This document shows, piece by piece, positions 20,555 through 29,835 of a stretch of DNA of 38,718 nucleotides (positions are counted from its first letter, which is position 1; each line of letters begins with the position of its first letter). The DNA lies in NCBI GenBank assembly GCA_964608595.1, contig CAZSOU010000017.1:1-38718 (forward strand). Reading direction: 5' to 3'. Source of the DNA: Oleiagrimonas sp964608595. GTDB lineage: Bacteria; Pseudomonadota; Gammaproteobacteria; Xanthomonadales; Rhodanobacteraceae. The position numbers and the translations under genes are program-made. The notes beneath the pieces are model-generated. The model saw only the letters and a list, made by a program, of their open reading frames with translations. It was not told the origin of the DNA and made no database searches.

Positions 20555-22063
20555 TCAGCGTACTTGTTCCGCTTCTTCCTGCCGTTGCACCTGGTGTTCT
20601 TGCTTGCGGTTCCGCACGCGAACACTGGCGAGGTTTTTGCCGTCACGAAGATCCTTCTCGATCATGTCATGCAGGTTCTTTTCCAGCTTGACGCGGTTGG
20701 CTTCGGGGATGTTGTTCTTGCGTTCCCATGCCTGCAAGGAACGCTCGATGGCGTACGCCTTGGCTAACTGGCCGTGCTTCTCGGCCGCTTCGGCTTTTTC
20801 TTCCCTGGTGCCGGCGTCGCGGAACGCATCGGCGGCTTCCTGGTTGCGCTTGTAGTTGCGTGAGTCACGCTCCGCCACCTTCTGTTCGGCTTCGGTGGGT
20901 TTGTAGCCCTTGACCTCGATGCCGCGCTTGGCGGCTTCAAGGTAAACCTGTCGGCGGAAGGACTCGGAGCCGCGCACCTTGACTTCCTCCCAGCCACGGG
21001 CCTTGGCAATGTCCACCATGGCGCGTACGCCTTGCTGGTCAAAATCGCGGGGCGTCTGCATCTTGTCGCCCTTGTCCACGAACGCGACGCGATCCGGATC
21101 TTTGCCGTAATAGTGTGTGCGGGCGTCGCCGGCCTTATGGCGCGGGAAGTCGCGCTCCACGTCCTCTGGCATGTTGTGGCGGGCTTGTGTGGCCGCCATC
21201 GCGTCAAAGTCCTGAATCTGGTTGCTGCCTTCGGCTTCCTTGTTTTGGTTGGCCTTCTCCGCCTCGATTTCGCCGCGTTCTTCCTCCTGTTCGATCCGGC
21301 GTGCGCGGGCCTTTTCTATCGACTCATCCAGTTCGCGGCCTTCGCGGGCTTCTTCATCCTTGGCCAGTTCATCAGGCGTGATTTCCCCTTTGGCCAGCCG
21401 GTCTTGCTGCAAGCGGGAATGCGCGACCAGGCGGTTAATTTCGTAGCCTTCTTCCAGCTCCTTCGTTTCCTTGATCTTGCTGTACTCGATTTCCTGTCGT
21501 TGATAGCGGTCGAATTGCTCGCGTGCTGCTTCGCTCAACTCAAGGCGGCGGTCTTCTGTCGCTTCGTTGACAGTCTCGGCCGAAGGTACTTTCAGGTCCG
21601 CATCGGTACTGGTGGCCTGTTCCTGCTCGCGTTCCGCGTCACGCCGCTTTTCCAGAAACGCCTTGTGCTGGCGTTCGCGGTCATAGATTTTCCGCAATTC
21701 CTCGTGCTGAAACGTGTTGTTCGCTTCGGCGTCCTGGTTGGCCACGGCGCTGGCCACACTCATGGCGGCCGAGTGACGGCGTTCCGGCGTGGCGTTGATC
21801 GCACGGGTGGACGGATCATTACCGCCGATGCGGTTTTCCCGTTCACCCATGGTCTGGTCGGCCAGCTCCACCACGTCGCGCCGATCATCGTCGGTAATCT
21901 GTCGGCCAGCGTCGCTTTCGGCATGGATCGCTTGGCTGATCTTGTCCAGGTTGTCGGCCTGTTCGTAGGCGCTGGCCTGTTGCAGGTTGGCGTTCTCGAT
22001 AAGCTGGCGCAGCTTGTGCGCCTGTTCGGCCGACTCGCCGACCTTGGTCTGTTCTGTAGCCAT
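20555..22063 (-). CDS. LPD7-domain protein, possible relaxase partner
   Basis: A 502-residue, highly charged protein. Residues about 1-300 are almost all helix, rich in Glu, Arg, Lys and Gln, with coiled-coil character and no membrane segment. Residues about 300-400 hold a domain I assign to LPD7 (large polyvalent protein-associated domain 7): YYGKDPDRVAFVDKGDKMQT, DIAKARGWEEVKVRGSESFR, then EAAKRGIEVKGYKPTEAE. This domain is usually found in the C-terminal parts of relaxases. It is the last gene of the virB operon, 16 bp after virD4 and converging towards the relaxase gene. Perhaps it is a relaxosome or DNA-processing factor. Confidence 0.75.
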   Translation of the reverse strand: MATEQTKVGESAEQAHKLRQLIENANLQQASAYEQADNLDKISQAIHAESDAGRQITDDDRRDVVELADQTMGERENRIGGNDPSTRAINATPERRHSAAMSVASAVANQDAEANNTFQHEELRKIYDRERQHKAFLEKRRDAEREQEQATSTDADLKVPSAETVNEATEDRRLELSEAAREQFDRYQRQEIEYSKIKETKELEEGYEINRLVAHSRLQQDRLAKGEITPDELAKDEEAREGRELDESIEKARARRIEQEEERGEIEAEKANQNKEAEGSNQIQDFDAMAATQARHNMPEDVERDFPRHKAGDARTHYYGKDPDRVAFVDKGDKMQTPRDFDQQGVRAMVDIAKARGWEEVKVRGSESFRRQVYLEAAKRGIEVKGYKPTEAEQKVAERDSRNYKRNQEAADAFRDAGTREEKAEAAEKHGQLAKAYAIERSLQAWERKNNIPEANRVKLEKNLHDMIEKDLRDGKNLASVRVRNRKQEHQVQRQEEAEQVR

Positions 22064-22079
22064 GGTTCAAATCCTCTTG

Positions 22080-24071
22080 TCAGGTGGCGGCACCACAGGC
22101 CGCGTAGAACTCGCCGGCCACCTTGGCCAGCGCTTCGTCGTCAAGGTCTTCGGTCGGCACGTCCACGCCGCTGAAGTCCATGCTGAAGTCGCTCAGGTCG
22201 AACTCATCCAGCTTGGCCACGTCCTTGGCCGTTACTTCCCTTGGTTCGCCATCGTCGGCCAGGGCCGAGGCAATGACTTCCATGGCGGCCTGTCGCTCCG
22301 CCTTGGTGCGTTCATGCTTCAATTCCAAGGTATGCACCGGCGCGGCCAGCTCGCCGCTGGTGGCCGCCTGCGTCAGCTCCGCCTCATCGGGCAATCGCTT
22401 GCCGATACCGGCCAGCGATCGACTGACCGATTTCAGCCGATCCATGAACACCGGGTCGGCGTAGTAGCGGGCCTTGTCGCATTGGATGGGCTTGCAGTTT
22501 TCCAGGAAGATGATTTCCCGGTTCCGGCCAATGTCCTTGATTTCCTGCGGCAACAGCAGCTCCCGCCGCTGATCGGATTCGCTGCTTGACTTCGTGCCGC
22601 CGGAGAACAGTTCAGGGCGTGAGTGCGACTTGCTCTTGACCGTGGTGAAACCAAGGTCTTTGCTGATTTCTTCAGCATCCACGTAGTTTTTCGGCGCAAA
22701 CACGATGCGCAACGCATGATTGTCCATGAGCGTGCGAGCGCCCTCCATGCCGTACAGGTCAGGGTTCTTGATCTGCGCCGGGGTTTGGAAAATGGGCAAC
22801 ATGCGAAGGCCGTAGCCTGCGATGTAGGCGACACCCTTTTGCAGCACCGGCAGCTTGCCCACGGAGGTGAACTCATCCATGAGCAAAAGCACCTTGTGGG
22901 AACCGGGGGCCGGCATGGTGCGGGTGTTCAAGTCGATCACCTGTTGCAAGAACAGGTTGATGATCGGCGCAAGGCGGGCAAGGTTGTCCGGCGTGATGCC
23001 GATGTACACGGACATGCGCTTGGTGCGCAGCTCGCGCAAGTCAAAATCGTTGTCTGCCGTGGCCGCGTCCACGATGGGGTTCAACCACAGCTCAAGGCGA
23101 GACGTGAAGGTCTTGCGGATCGACGTGCGGGTGTTGTCCGACGTGTCCAGGAAGTCCGACAGCGCGGCCACACACGGCCCGGAAAGCGGCTCGCCGCCTT
23201 CGCCTTCTTCTCGGGCCTCGATGATCTTGGCAAACCGCTTGCTTTTGCCTGTCATCGCTTGGCGCAGCACTTCACCGACCGTCACTGGCAAGCCTTCGGT
23301 TTCCATGAGGTACAGGACAATGCCGAGAAACAACGACCGGCACGACGCCGACCAAATGGGATCGGTGCCCGGCGTGTCCGGGTAGATGAAACTGGCGATT
23401 TTTTGCACGTCGTCAATGCGCAACGCTTCGTCGTCACTGACATAGCTCAACGGGTTCCAGCGGTGCGAACGATGATCGGCGGCCGCTGGGTTGAACAGGT
23501 AACACGCCTGTCCGTGCTTGGCACGGAAGCCGCTGGTGATGTTCCAGTTCTCTTGCTTGATGTCCAACACCACCATGGAGTCACCCCACTGCAAGCAGTT
23601 GGGAATGACCACGGACACACCCTTACCCGATCGGGTCGGCGCGGCCATCATGACGTGCTGGCTACCGCCAAGCATGAGGTACTTGCCCTTGTAGGAACCG
23701 ACCAGGATGCCTTTGCCATCGAGCAGCCCGGCTTCCTTGATTTCGGAGGTCTTTGCCCATCGGGCTTCGCCGTACAGCGCCCGCTTTTTCTGACCCAAGG
23801 CAATCACGATGACGATCGGAGCCAGGCACGCGACGCCTGCACCGATCATCGAGCCATACAGGTGCATGGCGATCTTGTGTGCTTCCGGGTGCTGGCGTAC
23901 CCACGTCCAGTAGTGATAGATCGTGCCCATGTCGGGCTTCACGTCGCCGTTGAACGTCGTGATTGCCACAAAGATTTTGCCGGCCAGAAAATCCCAAATG
24001 GCGACCAGCACGGCCGCCAACACGATCCCGATAACAACCTTGGCCCACTTCGGTGGAGTGGTGGTGTTCAT
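22080..24071 (-). CDS. virD4: VirD4/TraG-type coupling ATPase
   Basis: A 663-residue coupling protein. Two N-terminal membrane segments (about 13-35 and 70-92) precede the Walker A motif APTRSGKGVS (about 144-153), with Walker B in VLLLMDEFTSVGKL and the family motif YGLRMLPIFQTPAQI. It forms a hexamer at the inner membrane, binds the relaxase-DNA complex and pumps it into the channel. The C-terminal 100 residues are acidic, a region used in other systems for substrate binding. Start and stop overlap virB11 by ATGA. Length is normal for the family. Confidence 0.95.
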   Translation of the reverse strand: MNTTTPPKWAKVVIGIVLAAVLVAIWDFLAGKIFVAITTFNGDVKPDMGTIYHYWTWVRQHPEAHKIAMHLYGSMIGAGVACLAPIVIVIALGQKKRALYGEARWAKTSEIKEAGLLDGKGILVGSYKGKYLMLGGSQHVMMAAPTRSGKGVSVVIPNCLQWGDSMVVLDIKQENWNITSGFRAKHGQACYLFNPAAADHRSHRWNPLSYVSDDEALRIDDVQKIASFIYPDTPGTDPIWSASCRSLFLGIVLYLMETEGLPVTVGEVLRQAMTGKSKRFAKIIEAREEGEGGEPLSGPCVAALSDFLDTSDNTRTSIRKTFTSRLELWLNPIVDAATADNDFDLRELRTKRMSVYIGITPDNLARLAPIINLFLQQVIDLNTRTMPAPGSHKVLLLMDEFTSVGKLPVLQKGVAYIAGYGLRMLPIFQTPAQIKNPDLYGMEGARTLMDNHALRIVFAPKNYVDAEEISKDLGFTTVKSKSHSRPELFSGGTKSSSESDQRRELLLPQEIKDIGRNREIIFLENCKPIQCDKARYYADPVFMDRLKSVSRSLAGIGKRLPDEAELTQAATSGELAAPVHTLELKHERTKAERQAAMEVIASALADDGEPREVTAKDVAKLDEFDLSDFSMDFSGVDVPTEDLDDEALAKVAGEFYAACGAAT

Positions 24072-25231
24072 TCGCTTGCCTCCATGCCGTTGTCGCGGCG
24101 TGTATTGGCGTTGGTGCGCACAACGCGAGCGGTACCGAAGCGGGCGGCCAACTTGGCCACGGGATCGAAATGCACTTCGGTGACGTAGCGTTTCTTGCCG
24201 GCGAAATGCCCGTCCTTGTCGTGGATTTCTTCGGCAGTCATGTGCAAGATCACGTCAATGGTCATCGCCACCAGGCGCTTGAGGCCGGCCGAGTCGAACA
24301 CGGCGGCCTTTTCGTGCTCCTTGCACATGAACACGTAGCGTTCCAGGCCGACCGCGCAGTTTTCCGCATGAAAACTGGTGATCGAACCGCTATGGCCTGT
24401 CGTGAGCAAGTTCAGGAAGTCGAAGGCTTCCGAGCCGCGAAGTTCCGCCAGCAACACGCGGTCGGGTTTCAGACGCATGCAACTTTTGATGAGCGTGGCG
24501 GGCGTAGTCGAGGCGGCACCCTTGCCAGTGCTGGAATACAGCAAATGCTGTCGGTTGGGATGCGGCAAGAACAGCTCGCGCACATCCTCAATGGTCACGA
24601 GCCGTTCGCTCATCGGGATGGCTTCGCACATCGACTTCATGAGCGTGGTCTTGCCCGAGCCGGTATCGCCGATCACGGCGATGTTCTTCTTGCCCCGGAT
24701 CGCGTCACGCAAAAAGTCTTCCAGTCGGCCTTCTTCGAGCTCCTTGACCAACACGCGGTCGAGCGGCTTCATTTCCTGCAACCGTTCGTCCATTTCCGCC
24801 GACCGGCCCCATTCGTACAAGCCGAAGGAGCCGTCCACCGTGTATTCGTGAAGTGGCCGCGTGGTGGCCATGGGGCGGCGAATCGTCAGGCCGACCGTGC
24901 CGTGTTCGACACACGGCGGAATCATCACCTGGACGCGCATGCCGCCGGGCAGCATGGCCGAAAGCATCGGGTTGGCCGCATTGATCGCTTGCTGATCGTA
25001 GTTTGCAATCAGCTTGGCCACCTGCATGCAATAGCTGAACGTCAGCTTCGGCGCTTCGTGCTTCTGCCAGCCGCCGCGCCCCTCCGTCCATACCTCGCCC
25101 GGCCGATTGATGACAACTTCCGTCACGCCTTCGGCTTCAAAGTACGGGTCAAGCACTGCGAGATATTCCCGCAGTGCTGCGCCCTCCATCACCGTCACGT
25201 TCTCTTTCGCCTCACCATCCGCCGCGTTCAT
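24068..25231 (-). CDS. virB11: VirB11 transfer ATPase
   Basis: A 387-residue secretion ATPase. The N-terminal domain (residues 20-160) is followed by Walker A GDTGSGKTT (188-196), the Asp box TIEDVRELF, Walker B DRVLLAELRG and the His box TGHSGSITSFHAEN. It forms a hexamer at the base of the channel and drives pilus assembly and DNA transfer with VirB4 and VirD4. The C-terminal tail after residue 340 is slightly longer than usual. The ATG lies inside the end of virB10 (20-bp overlap). Confidence 0.95.
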   Translation of the reverse strand: MNAADGEAKENVTVMEGAALREYLAVLDPYFEAEGVTEVVINRPGEVWTEGRGGWQKHEAPKLTFSYCMQVAKLIANYDQQAINAANPMLSAMLPGGMRVQVMIPPCVEHGTVGLTIRRPMATTRPLHEYTVDGSFGLYEWGRSAEMDERLQEMKPLDRVLVKELEEGRLEDFLRDAIRGKKNIAVIGDTGSGKTTLMKSMCEAIPMSERLVTIEDVRELFLPHPNRQHLLYSSTGKGAASTTPATLIKSCMRLKPDRVLLAELRGSEAFDFLNLLTTGHSGSITSFHAENCAVGLERYVFMCKEHEKAAVFDSAGLKRLVAMTIDVILHMTAEEIHDKDGHFAGKKRYVTEVHFDPVAKLAARFGTARVVRTNANTRRDNGMEASE

Positions 25232-26543
25232 GCACCGTTACCTCGCTTGGCTTGGAACCGTGCGACCGAATGGTTACGTCGGCATCCGGGCGCTGGCCAG
25301 CCAGCGCGTACACGTTTTGGAAATTAATGTCACGGGCCACGTAAATCTTGATGTGGTCGCCCTGGTTCTTGTACAGCGTGGGCTTGATGCCACGCGCCGA
25401 GGCCAGCAGTTCCTTGGGGACGGCTTCGGACGTGTTTTCGGTGTTGTTGAGGTTGATTTGGCTACCTTCGGTTTCCTTCTGAATCTGGTATTGCATGTAG
25501 TCATCGAAGATCGACACCATCATGGCCACGCCGAAGCGTCGCCAGTAGTGATGGTTCACGTAGCCCTTGAGGCCGGACTTGCCCAACGGGCCGATGCCAG
25601 GCGAGGCCAGATCGACCACCACGCCATTGGGCGTTTCCAAGCGATCCCACAACACGAACACCCGTTGCGTGGCATCGTTGAACGACTGCGTTTGGTACTC
25701 GCCCGTGACCCGTGAGCCACGCTCAACCAGCAACACGCGACCGTTGTCCGAGTAGATGTTGTGCGTGACCCGGCACGACGTGAAGCCCTGCCGCGTGGTG
25801 TCAATCGCCGTTTCCAGGGCGCAGTCGATGAAGGTGCCCTTGGTAATCAGGAAATTGCGGTCGGGCAGTAGCGAGGCCGACACCATGGGCGTACTCGTGC
25901 CCTTGAGCTGGCTGCCCAAGCTATTCCCGCCGCCGCTTTGACTACCACCGAGAGCGCCGGCCGAGCCACCACTGCCGGCTTGGGCCAGATACTTGTCCAG
26001 CCGACCATAGTTGCTGGTCAAATCACTGCCGCCGCTTCCTGCGGCTTGCTGGCCTTGCGATGAACCGCCGCCGCCGGAGGTGCTATGACCGCCGAAGGCG
26101 ATAAGCGGCGAGCGTTGCCGCCGCGCTTGCAGTTTCTCCGCTGCGGTCATTTGATGGCGGCCGTGCCGCTGGCCAGCCGATTGGCCTGCCACCGGTGCGG
26201 GCGTGGCGGTTGGCGTCGCCACCGTGGCCGGCGTGGCCGGTTCCGGCGGCTTCTCGGGAATGTCCGGCATCTTCGGGAGCTGATCGGTAATCACCTGGTC
26301 GGCGTTCGCGGTCTGGTGCTTCGGCTCCTTGTGCTTGGGCAACAAGGCCGCCGCCATGAGGATCAACACCAACACACCGCCGGCCACAATAAGCAACTTC
26401 TTGCCCATGGACTTGTTGTTGTTGCCCTGCGGGCCGACTGCTGGAATACCGCGTTCATCATCGAGGCCGTTCCCGGTGTCGCCCTGGTCGGCGGTTTCGT
26501 CTTCCGGCACGTCCTGCCGGTCGGGATCGTCATGGATGCTCAT
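25212..26543 (-). CDS. virB10: VirB10 channel scaffold protein
   Basis: A 443-residue protein. A cytosolic acidic N-terminus leads to one membrane segment (LLIVAGGVLVLILMAAALL, about 48-66) and a Pro/Ala-rich periplasmic linker. A Gly/Ser-rich spacer (about 150-215) is unusually long. The C-terminal barrel domain begins SASLLPDRNFLITKGTFIDC and includes GRVLLVERGSRVTGEYQTQ. VirB10 spans both membranes and senses ATP use by the inner-membrane motors. It overlaps virB9 (ATGA) and virB11. Confidence 0.95.
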   Translation of the reverse strand: MSIHDDPDRQDVPEDETADQGDTGNGLDDERGIPAVGPQGNNNKSMGKKLLIVAGGVLVLILMAAALLPKHKEPKHQTANADQVITDQLPKMPDIPEKPPEPATPATVATPTATPAPVAGQSAGQRHGRHQMTAAEKLQARRQRSPLIAFGGHSTSGGGGSSQGQQAAGSGGSDLTSNYGRLDKYLAQAGSGGSAGALGGSQSGGGNSLGSQLKGTSTPMVSASLLPDRNFLITKGTFIDCALETAIDTTRQGFTSCRVTHNIYSDNGRVLLVERGSRVTGEYQTQSFNDATQRVFVLWDRLETPNGVVVDLASPGIGPLGKSGLKGYVNHHYWRRFGVAMMVSIFDDYMQYQIQKETEGSQINLNNTENTSEAVPKELLASARGIKPTLYKNQGDHIKIYVARDINFQNVYALAGQRPDADVTIRSHGSKPSEVTVHERGGW

Positions 26544-27439
26544 TGGTTCGCTCCCTTCTTGATGATGCGCCGGACATGCGGACTGAACGTGCCCGTGCGG
26601 TTGGCCACGCCGGCGGGGTCATAGGACTTGTTGATGATGGCGGCCACCAGTTGGCCGCGACGCAAAATGAATTTCGGGGCCGTGCGATGCACCACAATCG
26701 TGCTGCCGCCGGTCACGCCGGTATCACGCGGGCATTCCGTGGGCTGGGCCAGCGTGCATTCCTCGACGTGCGTATTCACCAGGGCTTCGCCCTTGGTGCC
26801 GTCCGCGCCGTCCACTACGAACACCGCCGGCATGTCGCGGTTGCCGGCAAACTCCATGTACGTGTACGTGCCGTCATCCCACACCATGGTGGGTGTCACG
26901 GCGTCGTCGCCGCGTGCGTAGTAATCCCAATTACGCGGGTTGTGCGCCGTGACCGCCAGCATCTTCTTGGTTTGTCGCGCTGCTTTTTCTCGTGCTTCGG
27001 CCAGCGCGGCCGCTTGGGCCTTCGCGGCTTTCTGCGCCGGGTAGCGGAACGTCACCTGGAAGAACAGATTGTGGTTGTGTGGCGACTTCTCCTTGTTCGC
27101 CGTCAGGATGAAGTTGTACACGCGCTTGTTGGTCAAGACGGTCATGTTCGTGGTCGCCTTCGGTTCCCGAGGCTTCACGAACAAATCGTTGCCAATGGGA
27201 GCGACCTCCCATGCCAACGAGTCGCCCAGGGCCACGTTCTCGATCTTCTCGCCTTGCGCAAACTCAATGTGCGTGGAGTAGCCGTAGTGCCCGATGATCC
27301 GCACCACATCTTGCGCGTTGTAAATCACGTGCTTGATGCGGGCGTCATACTTGCCCGGCTTCGGCGTTTGGCCGGCCATGCACACCATGGGCACCAGTGC
27401 GATGGTGGCGACAGCCAACCAGGTCATGTGCTTGTTCAT
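26540..27439 (-). CDS. virB9: VirB9 outer-membrane core protein
   Basis: A 299-residue protein with a signal peptide (about 1-22, MTWLAVATIALVPMVCMAG). The N-terminal domain contains YNAQDVVRIIGHYGYSTHIE, and the C-terminal domain has NWDYYARGDDAVTPTMVWDD and YTYMEFAGNRDMPAVFVVD. It forms the outer-membrane core with VirB7 and VirB10. The middle has an Ala/Lys-rich helix (about 130-160). Both ends overlap neighbours by ATGA. Confidence 0.95.
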   Translation of the reverse strand: MNKHMTWLAVATIALVPMVCMAGQTPKPGKYDARIKHVIYNAQDVVRIIGHYGYSTHIEFAQGEKIENVALGDSLAWEVAPIGNDLFVKPREPKATTNMTVLTNKRVYNFILTANKEKSPHNHNLFFQVTFRYPAQKAAKAQAAALAEAREKAARQTKKMLAVTAHNPRNWDYYARGDDAVTPTMVWDDGTYTYMEFAGNRDMPAVFVVDGADGTKGEALVNTHVEECTLAQPTECPRDTGVTGGSTIVVHRTAPKFILRRGQLVAAIINKSYDPAGVANRTGTFSPHVRRIIKKGANQ

Positions 27440-28137
27440 GGCTGGCCCCCTCCCGCCCGTACCGTTTCGGGCGCGACGCGATACTCCGTGACCAGAAACC
27501 CCAACGGGTTGATAAGCCGGTCGGAGGCTTGCATGGGAGCTTTGGAGTAGCGGAACTTCATCGTCGCGATCCAGTGGCTCTTGTCCGGCGACTGGTTGGG
27601 CCGCTTGATCGTCTTCACGAAGCGGATCGACAGCAGGTTGTCAGTCAAGAAGCTGATCGACACCACATGTGCGTCCACGGAGGCTTCCTTGCCGTAGAGG
27701 TTGAGCGGCGATTGCGGGTTGCGTGGCGAAAACTCGGCGAAGTACGCCTTGGCGACCCGGTTTGAGGACATGAGGCCGACGGTCTTGTATTCGTGGCTGG
27801 CCAGCGCCCTGGAATACCCTTCGCGGGCGTACAGGTACTGCGTGGCGAAGTAGCGCGTGACGGCGCTGCCGTAGGTGGCCGGCGCTTCTTTGAGCCCCTT
27901 CACCACGTCCACGATGCCGGTCGCCTTGTCCACGCGGATAACGAACGGCGTGACCTGTTTGAGCGGCGTCAAACCGGCGACCGCGAACACGGCGGCCAGG
28001 GCAACCAGGCATGCCGCACTGGCGACGTACCACGCGGTACGCGCCGACCGACGCATGGCCACCACACGTTCTGTTTCCCAACTCACCGCATCATCGGCGG
28101 CGGCCGTGGGCTTGGTGGTTCTCACTTGCTTACTCAT
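27436..28137 (-). CDS. virB8: VirB8 inner-membrane assembly protein
   Basis: A 233-residue protein. A cytosolic N-terminus is followed by one membrane segment (WYVASAACLVALAAVFAVAG, about 36-55) and the periplasmic NTF2-like domain (VTPFVIRVDKATGIVDVVKG, TYGSAVTRYFATQYLYAREGY). I place the start at 28137 (ATG after GGGGAGCAACG); an upstream extension has no such site and would run through virB7. It overlaps virB7 by 8 bp in another frame and virB9 by ATGA. Confidence 0.93.
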   Translation of the reverse strand: MSKQVRTTKPTAAADDAVSWETERVVAMRRSARTAWYVASAACLVALAAVFAVAGLTPLKQVTPFVIRVDKATGIVDVVKGLKEAPATYGSAVTRYFATQYLYAREGYSRALASHEYKTVGLMSSNRVAKAYFAEFSPRNPQSPLNLYGKEASVDAHVVSISFLTDNLLSIRFVKTIKRPNQSPDKSHWIATMKFRYSKAPMQASDRLINPLGFLVTEYRVAPETVRAGGGQP

Positions 28138-28348
28138 CGTTGCTCCCCTGTCGAACGGTGCGGAAGGAAGATTGCGCCGGGGCGCTCGACGTTGCCGCTG
28201 CCGGCATCGCCGGCGGCGGCGTGTAGTCGCTGTAATACCGCGCCGGGTTGACGCGATGCAGCGGCCCTTCGGGTTGGGTGGGTTTGTGCATGCCGGCGCA
28301 CCCACTCAGCACGAGCGCGACCAGCAGCGGCAGGACAACTTTTTTCAT
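28130..28348 (-). CDS. virB7: VirB7-like lipoprotein
   Basis: A 72-residue lipoprotein with lipobox LVLSGC (Cys about 17) after a short basic and hydrophobic signal. The remainder is Pro/Ala-rich with a polar end, as in VirB7 proteins, which anchor the outer-membrane core through VirB9. I choose the second ATG (28348), because AAGGA lies 7 bases before it; the ATG two codons earlier is too close. It is the first gene of the second transfer operon, behind the ACTTTGCA operator cluster. Confidence 0.8.
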   Translation of the reverse strand: MKKVVLPLLVALVLSGCAGMHKPTQPEGPLHRVNPARYYSDYTPPPAMPAAATSSAPAQSSFRTVRQGSNDE

Positions 28349-28372
28349 GGCCATTTCCTTGTCGATTGAAGT

Positions 28373-28418
28373 TATGCAAAATAATATACTTTGCATAACG
28401 CAAAGTGTAGCACTTTGC
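28373..28418 (-). promoter_or_regulatory. Operator cluster upstream of virB7
   Basis: Two inverted repeats side by side: TATGCAAA/TTTGCATA (28373-28397) and the perfect GCAAAGTG-tag-CACTTTGC (28400-28418). The first lies over an AT-rich TATATT that could be a -10 box for virB7. The same half-site occurs before virB1 and trbM. The 122-bp gap between virB6 and virB7 holds nothing else. Confidence 0.75.
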
Positions 28419-28470
28419 ATGATTCTAAGTAACACGTTCTGGATCGGAAGCAGAGAGGTGCTTCCGGGCG

Positions 28471-29571
28471 TTATCCGCGCTTGACCGTGTTCTTGGCGCG
28501 GAAGGCTTTGGATGCCATGTGCGCGGCAGCGGCCGCTGTTCCGACACCTGGCACCGCTTTGGCGGCCGACAAGGCGGCATTGCCCATCCCCTTTCGTGCG
28601 CGGTTGTACCGCGTCGCGTTCGCATACCGGCGTTGGCGGGCCGCTTCTTGCCTGGTGGCACGGCCAGACACCGCGCCAAGGCCGCCGTGAGCACCGCGCA
28701 TGGTGGCACCGAAGCCGCCTAGTGTGCTCATGGCAATACCGCCGCCTAGAGCCGATGCTAGTGACTGGACCTGTCGGAGAATCAACACCCCCACGCCGCC
28801 AAAAACGACCATCTGAATCAGAACACTTGCCGTTGATGCGGCCGCATTGCCGACCGCTTGGTCAAGAAAGCTTTGTATCAACTGCATCAGCAGTGCCGTG
28901 ACCAGCACAATCAAGACCATCGTCAACATGAAGTTGATTAACTGCCCTAGCCACAATTCAAAGAACCGCTGCGTGCCTTTGAAAAGCAACAGCAGGATGA
29001 ACACCGGGCCGATGGCTAGCAAGACTGCCGATGCGAAGTACGCGATGAGAATGAGCGCTGCGGCGAACAGAAGAACGATGGACATTGCCACCCAAATCAC
29101 AATCGCCACCAGTATTGGGCCGGGGTCTGTAACCCCGCCTTTCTCCCACGACCGCATGCCGATATCCATTACCTTGTTCAGCGCCTGATCCAGCGTGACT
29201 CCAATAGAGCCAGTACTGTTCGTGTGGCCGAGCGCGGCCGAAGCGAGCGCCATGGGTGTATGCATGCCGAAATCCACCACGTACATCCCGTAATACGTGA
29301 CGTTCAGGGCAATCATGACGATGAGGCCCACCTTGATGAGCCTCATTGCGCCATCCGTCACGGGTTCCTCAATCTGGTTCCGCAAGTGGGCGAAGGCCCA
29401 CATGAGGACGAAGATCAGGAACAGCGTCGTCGCCACTGGTGTAATTGCGTTGATGACATTCTGGCTCGTGTCAATCACGTAATGATTCAACGTGCACTCG
29501 GTCTTCGTGAACAGCCACGTGAAGATGTTAAGGCCGGGCTGCGTATGCGGTAGTGGACATGACGGGAGCAT
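28471..29571 (-). CDS. virB6: VirB6 polytopic membrane protein
   Basis: A 366-residue protein with about six membrane segments (TTLFLIFVLMWAF, IKVGLIVMIALNVTYYGMYV, ILVAIVIWVAMSIVLLFAA, and others to about residue 275) and the conserved central Trp region WEKGG. The C-terminal 90 residues are basic and polar with Gly/Ala-rich runs, and are probably cytosolic. VirB6 forms the inner part of the channel. AGGA lies 6 bases before the ATG. It ends the first transfer operon. Confidence 0.93.
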   Translation of the reverse strand: MLPSCPLPHTQPGLNIFTWLFTKTECTLNHYVIDTSQNVINAITPVATTLFLIFVLMWAFAHLRNQIEEPVTDGAMRLIKVGLIVMIALNVTYYGMYVVDFGMHTPMALASAALGHTNSTGSIGVTLDQALNKVMDIGMRSWEKGGVTDPGPILVAIVIWVAMSIVLLFAAALILIAYFASAVLLAIGPVFILLLLFKGTQRFFELWLGQLINFMLTMVLIVLVTALLMQLIQSFLDQAVGNAAASTASVLIQMVVFGGVGVLILRQVQSLASALGGGIAMSTLGGFGATMRGAHGGLGAVSGRATRQEAARQRRYANATRYNRARKGMGNAALSAAKAVPGVGTAAAAAHMASKAFRAKNTVKRG

Positions 29572-29583
29572 GGCAATTCCTGA

Positions 29584-29826
29584 TTAGTGAAGCTGAAGCG
29601 ACTTGGCGTGTGAGTCCTTTAGCCACGCGGCACGCTCCGCGTTCTTGCAGTTCGGCGTATTTCGCAATTCCCCAGGGTTCTGGTGGCATGCATGGAGCTT
29701 CGCTTTCATTTCAGTGGCGTGGGCCTGATACCAGTCCACCGTGTGTGTAGGCTCGCTGGGCTGGCACCCAGCGAGCATGAAGATGGAAGCGCCAAAGATG
29801 AGCGCGGAAATGACACGAGTTTTCAT
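29584..29826 (-). CDS. eexN: EexN-like entry-exclusion lipoprotein
   Basis: An 80-residue lipoprotein of the EexN type. Signal with lipobox MLAGC (Cys21), then the family pattern TVDWYQAHATEMKAKLHAC and NPGELRNTPNCKNAERAAW. Such proteins stop the cell from taking up a second copy of the same plasmid by blocking the incoming VirB6-type channel, and the gene sits directly before virB6, as in IncN plasmids. The last 16 residues resemble the end of VirB5 encoded just upstream (see findings). Confidence 0.85.
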   Translation of the reverse strand: MKTRVISALIFGASIFMLAGCQPSEPTHTVDWYQAHATEMKAKLHACHQNPGELRNTPNCKNAERAAWLKDSHAKSLQLH

Positions 29827-29835
29827 CTTGTTACC

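Noticed and set aside
22623..25327. Long + strand open frames (up to 521 codons) opposite virD4 and virB11
   Set aside because: They lie entirely against strong, motif-bearing genes and show His/Arg-rich shadow composition with no domain motif.
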